45,660 nt of DNA from Methylacidiphilales bacterium (GTDB taxonomy: Bacteria; Verrucomicrobiota; Verrucomicrobiia; Methylacidiphilales; UBA1321), in contig JAMFSY010000062.1 in the NCBI GenBank assembly GCA_026225555.1, positions 1 to 45,660 on the forward strand, in the 5' to 3' direction. A model generated the notes under the pieces. That model did not search any database. It had not been told where the DNA came from and saw only the letters and a program-made list of their open reading frames with translations. Both the position numbers and the translations under genes were made by a program. The stretch's first letter is position 1. Each line of letters begins with the position of its first letter. Positions 33,940 to 42,061 of this stretch are shown here, in pieces.

Positions 33940-34827
33940 CTAGGCTTCGACTGGCACGCCGACGGGCATTTCCACTTCCGGTGCGGGCTTGTAAATGGCC
34001 GTCATGGCCTCGGGTTGGAGGAGGCGTTTCGGCGGAGCCTGCAGGTCCCAGACGATGCCGCATTTCTCGAGGGCGAGAAGGATGTAATAGGTGATGTCGA
34101 TCTCATACCAGAAGAAACCCTGGCGCGCGGAGAGCGGGTAATGGTGGTGGTTATTGTGCCAGCCTTCGCCCATGGTAATCAGGGCGAGCCAGATGCTGTT
34201 CTTGCTCTCCTCGCCGGTTTCATAACGGCGCGAGCCGAACATGTGACAAAGCGAATTGATGGCGAAGGTCGTGTGATAAAGAATCACCGTGCTGATGAAG
34301 AAGCCGACCACGAGGCCCATCCAGCCGTGGACGAGGAAGCAGAACGCTGCGGCCGCCACCGGAGGGATGAATATCCACTTATCGAGCCAGACGAGCTCGG
34401 GATATTTGGTCAGATCCTTGATCGCCTTGGGGTCATATTCATCGTACTCGGTGGAAAGCACCCAGCCGATGTGCGACCAGAAAAAGCCTTCCAACTTGGC
34501 GGAATGGAGATCGTCGTCGGTATCGGAATGGCGATGGTGATGGCGATGATGAGCCGCCCACCAGAGGGCTCCCTTTTGCGCCGCCGCCCCTCCGAGAAAG
34601 GCGAGGAAGAATTGAAAGGCGCGGCTCGTCTTGTAACTCCGGTGGGAAAAATAACGGTGAAAAGCGCCGGTAATGCCGAACTTGCGGGTGAAAAACATGA
34701 AAGCACACAGCAAAACCGCAGTCCAATCCAGTCCGGTCCAGAAAACGGCAAAACACGCCAAGTGTACGCCGATAAAAAGAAGGCCGGGGAAAGAGATACG
34801 GAAACTGCGATGCATAGGGGATACCAT
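33940..34827 (-). CDS. Acyl-CoA/fatty acid desaturase
   Basis: The 295-residue membrane di-iron enzyme has the three histidine boxes: HRYFSH (His57-His62), HRHHHRH (about residues 94-100) and HNNHH (about 224-228). It probably introduces a cis double bond (delta-9 type) into acyl chains. Hydrophobic segments at about 12-48, 70-90 and 150-190 place the boxes on the cytoplasmic side. The C-terminal tail is rich in Pro/Glu/Val. The start is the ATG giving MVSPMHRSF, or a second ATG four codons on. No ribosome site is visible. It ends beside palindrome copy 1. Confidence 0.92.
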   Translation of the reverse strand: MVSPMHRSFRISFPGLLFIGVHLACFAVFWTGLDWTAVLLCAFMFFTRKFGITGAFHRYFSHRSYKTSRAFQFFLAFLGGAAAQKGALWWAAHHRHHHRHSDTDDDLHSAKLEGFFWSHIGWVLSTEYDEYDPKAIKDLTKYPELVWLDKWIFIPPVAAAAFCFLVHGWMGLVVGFFISTVILYHTTFAINSLCHMFGSRRYETGEESKNSIWLALITMGEGWHNNHHHYPLSARQGFFWYEIDITYYILLALEKCGIVWDLQAPPKRLLQPEAMTAIYKPAPEVEMPVGVPVEA

Positions 34828-34943
34828 TATGGAGGAAATAGGGAGGGGTACAACTTAAAAACGGGATTTTAAGGGAATCTTAAATTGCAACTATTTGATG
34901 AACAGCCAATTATGAAGTCGATGCTTTTACGGCAAAAATGGTG

Positions 34944-34949
34944 TATAGT
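34944..34949 (+). promoter_or_regulatory. -10-like TATAGT close to a start codon
   Basis: TATAGT ends 13 bases before the ATG at 34962, so transcription would begin about six bases before the start codon. It lies after the alternative ATG at 34938, which would not be transcribed from here. The -35 region is poor. Confidence 0.3.
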
Positions 34950-34961
34950 GGCCGCCATTTC

Positions 34962-36062
34962 ATGGATTTCCCCCGCTATTTTATTATACGCTTGAGCAGC
35001 CTTTTGGGATGCATCCTTACCGGCCTAGGAATTTTGCCGCTATGCGCCGGGGCTTTGCCCGTCCAAAAGCACCTGGAAATCACCGGCACCCAGCGACTCG
35101 AATTGACCTACGACTATACCGGGTTCTGGCCGCGCGGATCGGGTTATAGTGCGACGTTTCATCTGCCTGTTCCGCCCGAAACCGGGACGCAGCATATCGA
35201 ACGTTTCCAGTCGAACTGGCAAGGTCACATCCAGACCGACGAGGCGAATCCTCCTCACCGAATCCTGACGGCCACGCTGCATCACGGGCGGGCTGATGAA
35301 CGTGAATTCCATTGGCGGGTGCAGGTCGTCGGGCTCTTTCAACGGCGGCAACTGGTCGATGGCCCTCCTCTCGCTTCCGATCATTCGGTCCTCGCACCAC
35401 CGGTGGGAGAGTTCCTGGAATCGACCCCCTCCATCAACTGGGATAGCGACACCTTTCAAAACTGGCTGACATCCTCTCATCTACGCCGGGCCGACGACGA
35501 AGCGGCGGTCGATTACGGGGCGCGGGTCTTCGCTTACTTGAAGAACGAAGGCCGTTATTCCTATCCGCCGGAAACGGCCTGGACCGCAGCGGCGGGCTGT
35601 CGTCGTTTACGCACCGATTGCGGCGGGTTCTCCCTCATCTTTGTCGCCGCCTGCCGCGCGAATAAAATTCCGGCGCGGCTTCTGGTCGGACAATGGCTCA
35701 AGACGCGCGACCTCAGCGATGGGACGGTGGACCTGACTGGCCGGCAGGCGCACGTCATCGCCGAATTCTTCGATCCCCAGGTCGGCTGGATCCCGGAGGA
35801 TATTTCCTCGACGCTGCTGAAGGTGCCGGGCTTTGCCGACACGAATTTCTTCGGACGCGATCCCGGCTACTTCTTCGCGTGGCACGTGGATACCGATTTC
35901 CATTTCGCCGTGCCGCAGAATCCCAATGTGAAAGTGCAATGGATCCAGAATCCGTCCCTCTGGTTCAGCGCCGACGCCGAAGATGCCAGCGAATCCACCT
36001 CGCACCACTGGACGGTCGTCAGCGCGGGACGTCCGGCGCTTCCAACGAATTCAGCACCGTAA
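34962..36062 (+). CDS. Exported transglutaminase-like protein
   Basis: The 366-residue product begins with a signal peptide (MDFPRYFIIRLSSLLGCILT..., cleavage probably near CAGA-LP). The transglutaminase-like core shows the full triad: Cys220 in RTDCGGFSLIF, His264 in QAHVIAEF and Asp271 in FFDPQVGW, followed by IPEDIS. Bacterial members are usually cell-envelope peptidases or cross-linking enzymes. An alternative ATG at 34938 adds eight residues (MVYSGRHF); I prefer the later start because it gives a cleaner signal peptide and lies downstream of a -10-like box. Its 3' end overlaps the opposing prxQ gene by 44 bases. Confidence 0.85.
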   Translation: MDFPRYFIIRLSSLLGCILTGLGILPLCAGALPVQKHLEITGTQRLELTYDYTGFWPRGSGYSATFHLPVPPETGTQHIERFQSNWQGHIQTDEANPPHRILTATLHHGRADEREFHWRVQVVGLFQRRQLVDGPPLASDHSVLAPPVGEFLESTPSINWDSDTFQNWLTSSHLRRADDEAAVDYGARVFAYLKNEGRYSYPPETAWTAAAGCRRLRTDCGGFSLIFVAACRANKIPARLLVGQWLKTRDLSDGTVDLTGRQAHVIAEFFDPQVGWIPEDISSTLLKVPGFADTNFFGRDPGYFFAWHVDTDFHFAVPQNPNVKVQWIQNPSLWFSADAEDASESTSHHWTVVSAGRPALPTNSAP

Positions 36063-36522
36063 GGACGTCGCGAGCCTGCCACCGGGTCGAGGCACGGAGA
36101 TCGCGCCAGACGATTTTCCGGTCCTTGATTAGGAATGTTTGCCGATGGGTCATGCCCAGAATCGTCGGCACACCGAAGGCCTGGGACAGTCGCCGTTCCC
36201 CGTCGGCGAGCAGCTTGAAAGGAAGCCGGTGTTTCTTGCGAAAGCGTTTGCGGGAGATGGCCGAATCCGCGCTCGCCCCGAGCACCGTCACCTTGTGGGT
36301 GGTCAGCTCCTCGAATTCATCACGCAGGCTGCAGGCCTGTGCCGTGCATCCGGGAGTATCGGCCTTTGGGAAAAAATAAATCAGCGTGAAGCCGTCGTGA
36401 TAAAAATCGGCGAGTCGGACTTCGTTCCCCTCCTCATCCAAAGCGGTGACATCGGGCGCGGGATCGCCAACCTCCAACGGCTTTCCCGCCGTTCCCAAGC
36501 CAAGCCAGGTAAAGAATCCCAT
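36019..36522 (-). CDS. bcp: Peroxiredoxin (BCP/PrxQ type)
   Basis: The 167-residue thiol peroxidase has peroxidatic Cys59 and resolving Cys64 in FPKADTPGCTAQACSLRDEF, the C-x4-C arrangement of PrxQ. It reduces peroxides using thioredoxin. VGDPAPDVTALDEEG is the standard N-terminal motif. A short hydrophobic start (MGFFTWLGLG) precedes it and is not a clear signal peptide. The gene lies 30 bases after the aminotransferase gene on the same strand and its last 44 bases overlap the opposing transglutaminase-like gene. Confidence 0.94.
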   Translation of the reverse strand: MGFFTWLGLGTAGKPLEVGDPAPDVTALDEEGNEVRLADFYHDGFTLIYFFPKADTPGCTAQACSLRDEFEELTTHKVTVLGASADSAISRKRFRKKHRLPFKLLADGERRLSQAFGVPTILGMTHRQTFLIKDRKIVWRDLRASTRWQARDVLTVLNSLEAPDVPR

Positions 36523-36552
36523 ATGAAAAGCGTAGATACCCAGGGGCGATCT

Positions 36553-37260
36553 TCAAGAGCCACTTAGTTGCTTCTTCAACGCCTTCTCATATTCGACCCG
36601 CAGGGAGGCCGCCGACGAAAAGGCTTCCACCGGACGGCCCTCGACATTCCGAATGGAGACGATTCCCTTGAGGCTGTTGGTCAGGAAAATCTCATCGGCC
36701 TCGAAGAGATCGTCCAGGGGGAAATGCCCTTCCTCCACCTGCCGCCTTTTCAGCACGAAACCACGCACCACGCCGCAACGGCAACCGGCCTCATGCGCGG
36801 GCGTGAAGAGTCGCTCCCCTCGCCGCCAGAAAAGATTTCCGCCCGCGGCGCTGGCCACATGCCGATGCTCGTTCAACAGGATCACCTCTGGCGTTCTCGC
36901 CATCCGCCGCGCCTGCGCGTGGGTGAGATAACTGACCGTTTTAAATCGGGCGTCCCAATTCTGCGAACCGAGCCGCACGGTGGCCACGGATACTTCGATC
37001 GGCTCAACTGGGTCACATTTCTCCGCCTTAAAAAGAGCGCGGGTTCCTTTCGGCGTCACCACCCAGCGCCAGCGGCCGGAACGCTTCGGCAATTTCTTTT
37101 GGGCCCCGGGAATATCCAAGGTCAGGTTGAGCCCGAGCATGGTCGCGGCGCGGCGCAATTCGGCGCCATGCTCCTTTACGAAGAGCGGGATGCCGTCCAC
37201 CACGCGCAAGGTTTCGAAGACCCCAAGCCAGGGGGCGAATTCGGTTTTCGCTAGCTTCAT
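36553..37260 (-). CDS. Class IV aminotransferase (PabC/D-amino acid transaminase family)
   Basis: This 235-residue PLP enzyme has the probable Schiff-base lysine in FKTVSYLTHAQARR, then EVILLNEHRHVASAAGGNLFW and ADEIFLTNSLKGIVSI, which binds the PLP phosphate. It is short compared with branched-chain aminotransferases (about 300), which suggests aminodeoxychorismate lyase (folate synthesis) or a D-amino acid enzyme; no flanking pabA or pabB gene is present to decide. I chose the ATG giving MKLAKTEFAPWLGVFETLR, which aligns with the family's start; the extra 12 codons upstream look non-coding. Confidence 0.85.
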   Translation of the reverse strand: MKLAKTEFAPWLGVFETLRVVDGIPLFVKEHGAELRRAATMLGLNLTLDIPGAQKKLPKRSGRWRWVVTPKGTRALFKAEKCDPVEPIEVSVATVRLGSQNWDARFKTVSYLTHAQARRMARTPEVILLNEHRHVASAAGGNLFWRRGERLFTPAHEAGCRCGVVRGFVLKRRQVEEGHFPLDDLFEADEIFLTNSLKGIVSIRNVEGRPVEAFSSAASLRVEYEKALKKQLSGS

Positions 37261-37318
37261 GGCATTCACATTGCCCTTGCCGCCCCGGCACACCAACCTA
37301 AAGTTATAGGAGAAACTT

Positions 37319-37630
37319 ATGGCCTATCTCGATACCACTTTGAAACTGGACGACCTTCCTCCGGGCGAAAGCCGCTGCGTGCAATTGGGTGACGTTCAGG
37401 TCGCTCTTTTTCGCCAAGCCGATGCGCTCTTTGCGCTCGATAATCTTTGTCCCCACCGGGGCGCGCCGCTGCACGAAGGTTTCGTTAGCGACGGCCAGGT
37501 CACCTGCCCGTGGCACCAGTGGCAATTTCAATTACAGGATGGTCAATGCCGGAATATACCCGGTGCGCGCGTGCCCGCCTATCCTGTTGAAGTGCGAGAC
37601 GGCACGATCTGGATCAACCTCAAGGACTAA
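37319..37630 (+). CDS. Rieske 2Fe-2S ferredoxin-type protein (NirD-like)
   Basis: The 103-residue protein has both Rieske ligand motifs: CPHRGAPL (Cys44, His46) and CPWHQWQF (Cys63, His66). There is no membrane helix, so it is a soluble electron carrier or the small subunit of a reductase. Length and motif spacing match NirD-like proteins, but no nirB lies nearby, so nitrite reduction should not be inferred. AGGAGA lies eight bases before the ATG. It starts a run of three plus-strand genes, all closely spaced. Confidence 0.92.
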   Translation: MAYLDTTLKLDDLPPGESRCVQLGDVQVALFRQADALFALDNLCPHRGAPLHEGFVSDGQVTCPWHQWQFQLQDGQCRNIPGARVPAYPVEVRDGTIWINLKD

Positions 37631-37636
37631 AAAATC

Positions 37637-37984
37637 ATGAAATCCGCCTACGAACTCGCCATGGAACGTTTGGAGAAAAATGCTCCCACCCCCAAACTGA
37701 ACGAACATCAAAAGGAGCGCATCAGCGAGTTGAACTCGCTTTACGGTTCCCGGATCGCGGAGAAGGAGACCTTCCTCCAGGGCGAAATCGTCAAGGAAAA
37801 GGCCAAGGGTGATAGAACTGCCGTGGATCAGCTTCAGGACCAACTCAACCGCGAAGTGCGCCGTCTCCACGTCGAATGGGAGGAAAAGAAGGCCCACGTT
37901 TATGCGGAAACGGTAGACGATGAAGCCGCGCTCGAGACGCTGAAAACCGAAAGCCCCGCCGTCGATCAGCAGGAATCGGCATGA
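37637..37984 (+). CDS. Unknown coiled-coil protein, 115 residues
   Basis: I do not recognise this protein. Nearly all of it is charged and predicted to be helical: LEKNAPTPKLNEHQKERISEL, then KETFLQGEIVKEKAKG and VDQLQDQLNREVRRLHVEWEEKK, with heptad-like spacing of Leu/Val that fits a coiled coil. No cysteine and no membrane helix are present. It starts six bases after the Rieske gene and overlaps the next gene by ATGA, so the three are probably one operon. A role in binding or protecting a partner is possible but not shown. Confidence 0.75.
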   Translation: MKSAYELAMERLEKNAPTPKLNEHQKERISELNSLYGSRIAEKETFLQGEIVKEKAKGDRTAVDQLQDQLNREVRRLHVEWEEKKAHVYAETVDDEAALETLKTESPAVDQQESA

Positions 37985-38247
37985 CGCTTTCCGATCAGCA
38001 GGAGGCGACGCTTGCCCGCCTCGCCCAGACGCTGGACGAGTATCTCGCCGCGGTTCCACGCCAACAGGAACCGAATCCGCCCGATTTAATGGCGCTCTTT
38101 GCCCGGCTCGATGCCTTTGAAGCCGAGGTCGATTCGAGTTATCCACCCCAGCTCCGGCATTACCTGCACCAGAAGAGTTATCGCAAGGCGCATCTCTATC
38201 TTCAGGGACGGGACGCGGAGAACCTGAGGGGCAATTGCGGACGTTAG
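37981..38247 (+). CDS. Unknown small helical protein, 88 residues
   Basis: I do not recognise this protein. It begins MTLSDQQEATLARLAQTLDEYL, has a proline-rich turn (QQEPNPPD), a second amphipathic helix (LFARLDAFEAEVDSSYP) and ends with YRKAHLYLQGRDAENLRGNCGR. The conserved-looking HQKSYRKAHLYLQG resembles small helical proteins found in Verrucomicrobiota, as I remember them. The start overlaps the stop of the 115-residue gene (ATGA), so the products are co-translated and may form a complex. Palindrome copy 2 starts 28 bases after the stop. Confidence 0.75.
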   Translation: MTLSDQQEATLARLAQTLDEYLAAVPRQQEPNPPDLMALFARLDAFEAEVDSSYPPQLRHYLHQKSYRKAHLYLQGRDAENLRGNCGR

Positions 38248-38275
38248 ACCACTAAATGGCCGCAATCAAATTGCT

Positions 38276-38392
38276 GTCATCCTGAGCTTGTCGAAGGATC
38301 AGCTTCCGGCATGCACCCGAGTTTAGCGGGAGAGCCGCCCTTGAGACAGTTGAAGTCAACGGAGGCTGATCCTTCGACAAGCTCAGGATGAC
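38276..38392. repeat. Long palindromic repeat, copy 2
   Basis: Arms at 38276-38308 and 38360-38392 pair over 33 bases with a single G-U; the outer 27 bases of each arm are identical to copy 1, whereas the 51-base loop is unrelated. It lies between the 88-residue gene and fabD, both on the plus strand, so it would form a stable hairpin in any read-through mRNA. No target-site duplication or neighbouring transposase is visible. Confidence 0.9.
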
Positions 38393-38482
38393 TGCCTTTT
38401 ACCAAAGATTCCACAGCCGCACGCCCCCCACGAAAGACCGTAGCCAGCGCGCGCGATTTTCGCTAGGGTGACCGGCTCATCT

Positions 38483-39424
38483 ATGACTATGAACACACCT
38501 CGCGCCGTCCTCTTTTCGGGACAGGGCGCGCAAAAGGTCGGCATGGGCGCCGACCTCGCCGACCAGAGTCCATCCGCGTATGCGCTTTACGACCTGGCTG
38601 ACCGCCATTTGGGCTGGTCGCTGAGCGAAACCAGCTTTCGCGGACCGGATGAGGCACTGACCGAGACCCGCGTCTGCCAGCCGGCCCTTTACGCGCACGG
38701 CATGGCCCTTCTGGCCGCGTTTCAGGACCTGACCGGCAAGCCCCTGCGCTTCGAAGCCGCGGCGGGCCTTTCTCTAGGCGAATACACCGCCCACGCCGCC
38801 GCCGGCTCGTTCACTTTCCAGACCGGCCTGCAACTCGTCGCCGAGCGTGGCCGGTTGATGCAGGAGGCCTGCAATGCAACCGTCGGCACGATGATCACGC
38901 TTCTCGGCGCGACGCCCGAGCAGGCCCGCGAAATCGCGCAAGCCTGCAACGTCGATGTGGCGAACCTGAATTGTCCCGGCCAGATCGTCCTCTCCGGCGG
39001 CAAGCGGGAAATGGAAGGAGTGGCCGCCATCGCGAAGGAAAAAGGCATCCGCAAGGTCATCCCGCTCAACGTGGCCGGGGCCTACCATTCGCGGCTCATG
39101 GCGTCAGCGGCAAACGGGCTCGCCCCGCATCTGGTCAGGGCCGAGATCACTACGCCCACCGTGCCGGTGGTGGCCAATTTCACGGCGGAAGTCGTCTTGG
39201 AGCCGGATGCCATCCGCTCCGCGCTTGAATCGCAGGTCTGCGGTTCCGTGCGCTGGGAGGAATCGATCCGGCGTTTGATCGCACTGGGATTCATGGATTT
39301 CGTCGAGTGCGGCCCGGGCGGCGTGATCGCTGGAATGTTGCGGCGCATCGATCCCGCCGCGCGTTGTTTATCATTGGAATCTTACGCCGACCTCGTTAAA
39401 TACGCCGATGCCCTCAATGGGTAA
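38483..39424 (+). CDS. fabD: Malonyl-CoA-ACP transacylase
   Basis: The 313-residue enzyme moves malonyl from CoA to acyl carrier protein. It shows FSGQGAQKVGMG at the start, the nucleophile Ser97 in AGLSLGEY and the catalytic His202 in AGAYHSRLM. Start: ATG at 38483 (MTMNTPRAVLF); an internal ATG two codons later and a GTG at 38468 are alternatives. No strong ribosome site is present. It begins the fabD-fabG-acpP-fabF set; fabH and plsX, often beside fabD, are absent here. Confidence 0.95.
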   Translation: MTMNTPRAVLFSGQGAQKVGMGADLADQSPSAYALYDLADRHLGWSLSETSFRGPDEALTETRVCQPALYAHGMALLAAFQDLTGKPLRFEAAAGLSLGEYTAHAAAGSFTFQTGLQLVAERGRLMQEACNATVGTMITLLGATPEQAREIAQACNVDVANLNCPGQIVLSGGKREMEGVAAIAKEKGIRKVIPLNVAGAYHSRLMASAANGLAPHLVRAEITTPTVPVVANFTAEVVLEPDAIRSALESQVCGSVRWEESIRRLIALGFMDFVECGPGGVIAGMLRRIDPAARCLSLESYADLVKYADALNG

Positions 39425-39455
39425 GGGCCTGCGTCCTGCCCTTGAAAATAATTTT

Positions 39456-40205
39456 ATGAGTGAAAAATATCTGACTGGAAAAGTCGCCCTCGTCACGGGC
39501 GCGAGCCGCGGGCTGGGCAAGGCGATTGCCGTCGCCCTGGCGCGTGAAGGCGCGGCCATTGCCGCCGTGGCCCGCAGCGAAGAGGCCCTGAAGGAAACGC
39601 TGGAAGCCATCCGTGCTGCCGGCGGCACAGCAGAACCCTTCGCGGGCGACGTAAGCGACAACGCGGCCATGGACGCCCTCGTGGAAAAAGTGACCGCCCG
39701 TTTCGAACACATCGACGTCCTGGTCAACAACGCGGGCGTGACTCGCGACGGCCTGCTGGCCCGCATGACGAGCGAGGCCTGGGACACCGTGATCAACACG
39801 AATCTCAAGGGCGCGTTCAACCTCACCCGTCCCGTGGGCCGCCTGATGGTGCGCCAGCGCGCGGGCCGGATCGTCAACATTTCGTCGGTTATCGGACTGA
39901 TGGGCAACGCGGGCCAGGCCAACTACGCGGCCTCCAAGGCAGGCCTGATCGGTTTTAGTAAATCGGTCGCGCGGGAATTCGCTTCGCGCGGAATTACCTG
40001 CAATGTGGTCTGTCCCGGTTTCATCGAGACGGATATGACGAAGGAATTAAACGCCGATATGCGCACAAAATTGATGGAGCGCATCCCGTTGCAACGCTTT
40101 GGCCAAGCGGAGGATATCGCCGGAGTGGTCGCGTTTTTATGCTCTCCCGCAGCCAGTTATATAACCGGTCAAATCTTGACTGTTGACGGAGGCATGGTCA
40201 TGTAA
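39456..40205 (+). CDS. fabG: 3-oxoacyl-[acyl-carrier-protein] reductase
   Basis: This 249-residue short-chain dehydrogenase reduces 3-oxoacyl-ACP with NADPH. It has TGASRGLG for cofactor binding, NNAG at 91-94, and the catalytic Ser144, Tyr157 and Lys161 (YAASK). Length, motifs and position between fabD and acpP support FabG. The start is the ATG giving MSEKYLTGKV, 31 bases after fabD; the longer upstream frame overlaps fabD and lacks a ribosome site. Confidence 0.95.
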   Translation: MSEKYLTGKVALVTGASRGLGKAIAVALAREGAAIAAVARSEEALKETLEAIRAAGGTAEPFAGDVSDNAAMDALVEKVTARFEHIDVLVNNAGVTRDGLLARMTSEAWDTVINTNLKGAFNLTRPVGRLMVRQRAGRIVNISSVIGLMGNAGQANYAASKAGLIGFSKSVAREFASRGITCNVVCPGFIETDMTKELNADMRTKLMERIPLQRFGQAEDIAGVVAFLCSPAASYITGQILTVDGGMVM

Positions 40206-40335
40206 GGCTGCGCCACGAGACCAGCGTTCAAGTCTGTAAGATCGAAACGGGTGAACTTGACGCAAAGAAAAAGTTTGCCAAAGGGCGAATGCACCCGTAA
40301 CAACGCACGAACACCAAAAGGAGCTAGAATTTTTT

Positions 40336-40581
40336 ATGGCGGAAAAGTCGATTGAAGAGAAAGTCAAAGACATCATTGTGGAACAGCTTGGCGTGAACCC
40401 TGAACAGGTCACCTCCCAAGCCAAGTTTATCGAGGACCTGGGAGCGGATTCGCTCGATACCGTGGAACTCGTGATGGCCTTTGAAGAAGAATTTAACGTC
40501 GAAGTCCCCGATGAAGAGGCTGAAAAGCTGCAGACCGTCGGCGACGTGGTGAAGTATATCGAGGACAAGGGCTCCAAGTAG
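40336..40581 (+). CDS. acpP: Acyl carrier protein
   Basis: This 81-residue acidic protein carries the phosphopantetheine on Ser39 in [10 protein letters not shown], the canonical attachment motif. [16 protein letters not shown] is the recognition helix. AAAAGGAG ends 12 bases before the ATG. The 130-base gap after fabG is unusually long for this set and has a TTGACG box at 40257-40262 with no good -10, so a separate promoter is possible but unproved. A strong terminator follows 18 bases after the stop. Confidence 0.97.
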   Translation: MAEKSIEEKVKDIIVEQLGVNPEQVTSQAKFIEDLGADSLDTVELVMAFEEEFNVEVPDEEAEKLQTVGDVVKYIEDKGSK

Positions 40582-40599
40582 TCCCCAGCCGCAGAGCGG

Positions 40600-40627
40600 A
40601 AAGGCACCCTCGTGAGGGTGCCTTTTT
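40600..40627 (+). terminator. Intrinsic terminator between acpP and fabF
   Basis: AAAGGCACCCT at 40600-40610 pairs with AGGGTGCCTTT at 40615-40625 around CGTG, and is followed by further T residues. It should end most acpP transcripts before fabF, so the carrier protein is made in excess and fabF relies on read-through or its own promoter in the 38 bases that remain. Confidence 0.9.
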
Positions 40628-40665
40628 CGTTCCCTGCGGCCTCGTTTCGAGTAGACTATCTACCT

Positions 40666-41907
40666 ATGACTTCAAGGCGAGTTGTTATCACCGGTATGGG
40701 CGCGGTCACGCCGCTCGGTCTGGATGTCCAGACGACCTGGGCAAACCTCCTGGCCGGTAAAAGCGGCGTCACCCCGATCACCTCGTGGGATGCCTCGCGT
40801 TTCGATTGCCGGTTCGCCGCGCAGGTCGAGGGCTTCGAACCCCGGAAATACTTCTTCAACGAGAAGGACGCGCGTCGGGCGGATCGGTATTCGCAGCTCG
40901 CCATGGCCTCCTCCAAGGAAGCCGTGAAGCATGCGGGCCTGGAACCTGAGAAGCTCGACCTCGACCGGGTCGGCGTGTTGATCGGTTCCGGCATCGGCGG
41001 ACTTAAGACCCTGGGCGAACAGGATGAAAACCTGATCATCAAGGGTCCGAATCGCGTCTCGCCGTTTATGATCCCGATGATGATCACCAACATGGCGGCT
41101 GGTCTCGTCTCCATGGAGTTTGGTTTCCGGGGCCCGAATTTCTGCGTGGTGACAGCTTGCGCCACCTCGAATAATTGCATCGGCGAAGCGTGGCGCTTGA
41201 TCCGCGACAACGAAGCCGAGGTCATAGTGGCTGGCGGCAGCGAAGCGGCCTGCGTGCCCCTGGGCATGAGTGGCTTCGCGGCCATGAAGGCCCTCAGCAC
41301 GCGCAATGACGATCCCACCCGGGCCTCCCGTCCCTTCGACAAGGACCGCGATGGCTTTGTCATGGGCGAAGGCGCGGCGGTTGTCATCGTCGAGGAGCTC
41401 GAGCACGCGAAAAAGCGGGGCGCGACCATCCTGGCCGAGTTGACCGGATACGGCCTGACGGCTGATGCCTATCACATGACTTCCCCCAGCGGCATCGGCG
41501 CCGTTCGGGCGATGCAGCACACGCTCAAGCGCGCCGGAGTCAACCCGGAAGAGGTCGATTACATCAACGCGCACGGAACGTCCACGCCCGTCGGCGACGT
41601 CGCGGAAACGGAAGCGATCAAGACCGTCTTTGGCGACCACGCGAAGAAGATGCCGGTGAGCTCGACCAAGTCGATGACCGGGCATCTGCTCGGCGCGGCG
41701 GGCGCGGCGGAACTGATCGCCTGCATCAAGGCAATCGAGGACAACATCGTGCCTCCGACGATCAACCTCGATAACCCCGATCCCGCCTGCGACCTCGATT
41801 ACGTGCCAAACAAGGCCCGCGAGTGCAAGGTCGATGTCGCGATGAGCAATTCGTTTGGCTTCGGCGGCCATAACGCCACGTTGCTCGTCCGGCGTTTCGT
41901 CGGGTAG
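40666..41907 (+). CDS. fabF: Beta-ketoacyl-ACP synthase II
   Basis: This 413-residue condensing enzyme extends acyl-ACP with malonyl-ACP. The catalytic triad is Cys165 ([10 protein letters not shown]), a His in [11 protein letters not shown] and a second His in [13 protein letters not shown]. Length and the [18 protein letters not shown] start match FabF (E. coli 413). The start is the ATG at 40666; the longer upstream frame crosses the acpP terminator and is rejected. The 154 bases that follow, up to galK, hold nothing recognisable. Confidence 0.96.
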   Translation: MTSRRVVITGMGAVTPLGLDVQTTWANLLAGKSGVTPITSWDASRFDCRFAAQVEGFEPRKYFFNEKDARRADRYSQLAMASSKEAVKHAGLEPEKLDLDRVGVLIGSGIGGLKTLGEQDENLIIKGPNRVSPFMIPMMITNMAAGLVSMEFGFRGPNFCVVTACATSNNCIGEAWRLIRDNEAEVIVAGGSEAACVPLGMSGFAAMKALSTRNDDPTRASRPFDKDRDGFVMGEGAAVVIVEELEHAKKRGATILAELTGYGLTADAYHMTSPSGIGAVRAMQHTLKRAGVNPEEVDYINAHGTSTPVGDVAETEAIKTVFGDHAKKMPVSSTKSMTGHLLGAAGAAELIACIKAIEDNIVPPTINLDNPDPACDLDYVPNKARECKVDVAMSNSFGFGGHNATLLVRRFVG

Positions 41908-42061
41908 TCGTCTCCGTGGGCAGGCAGGGCTCTACGCGCCCCATATGAGGCACGCCTTGGCGTCCTCCCGCAAAACTCCTTGGATAACCTGCCCGGTTCC
42001 GATGTAATGCGGTGGTTCGCCCAGCTATTTTCCCGTTCCACACCAGACCTTCCTGATCACC

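Noticed and set aside
40672-41871. 399-codon frame on the minus strand
   Set aside because: Antisense to fabF, which has the full catalytic triad.
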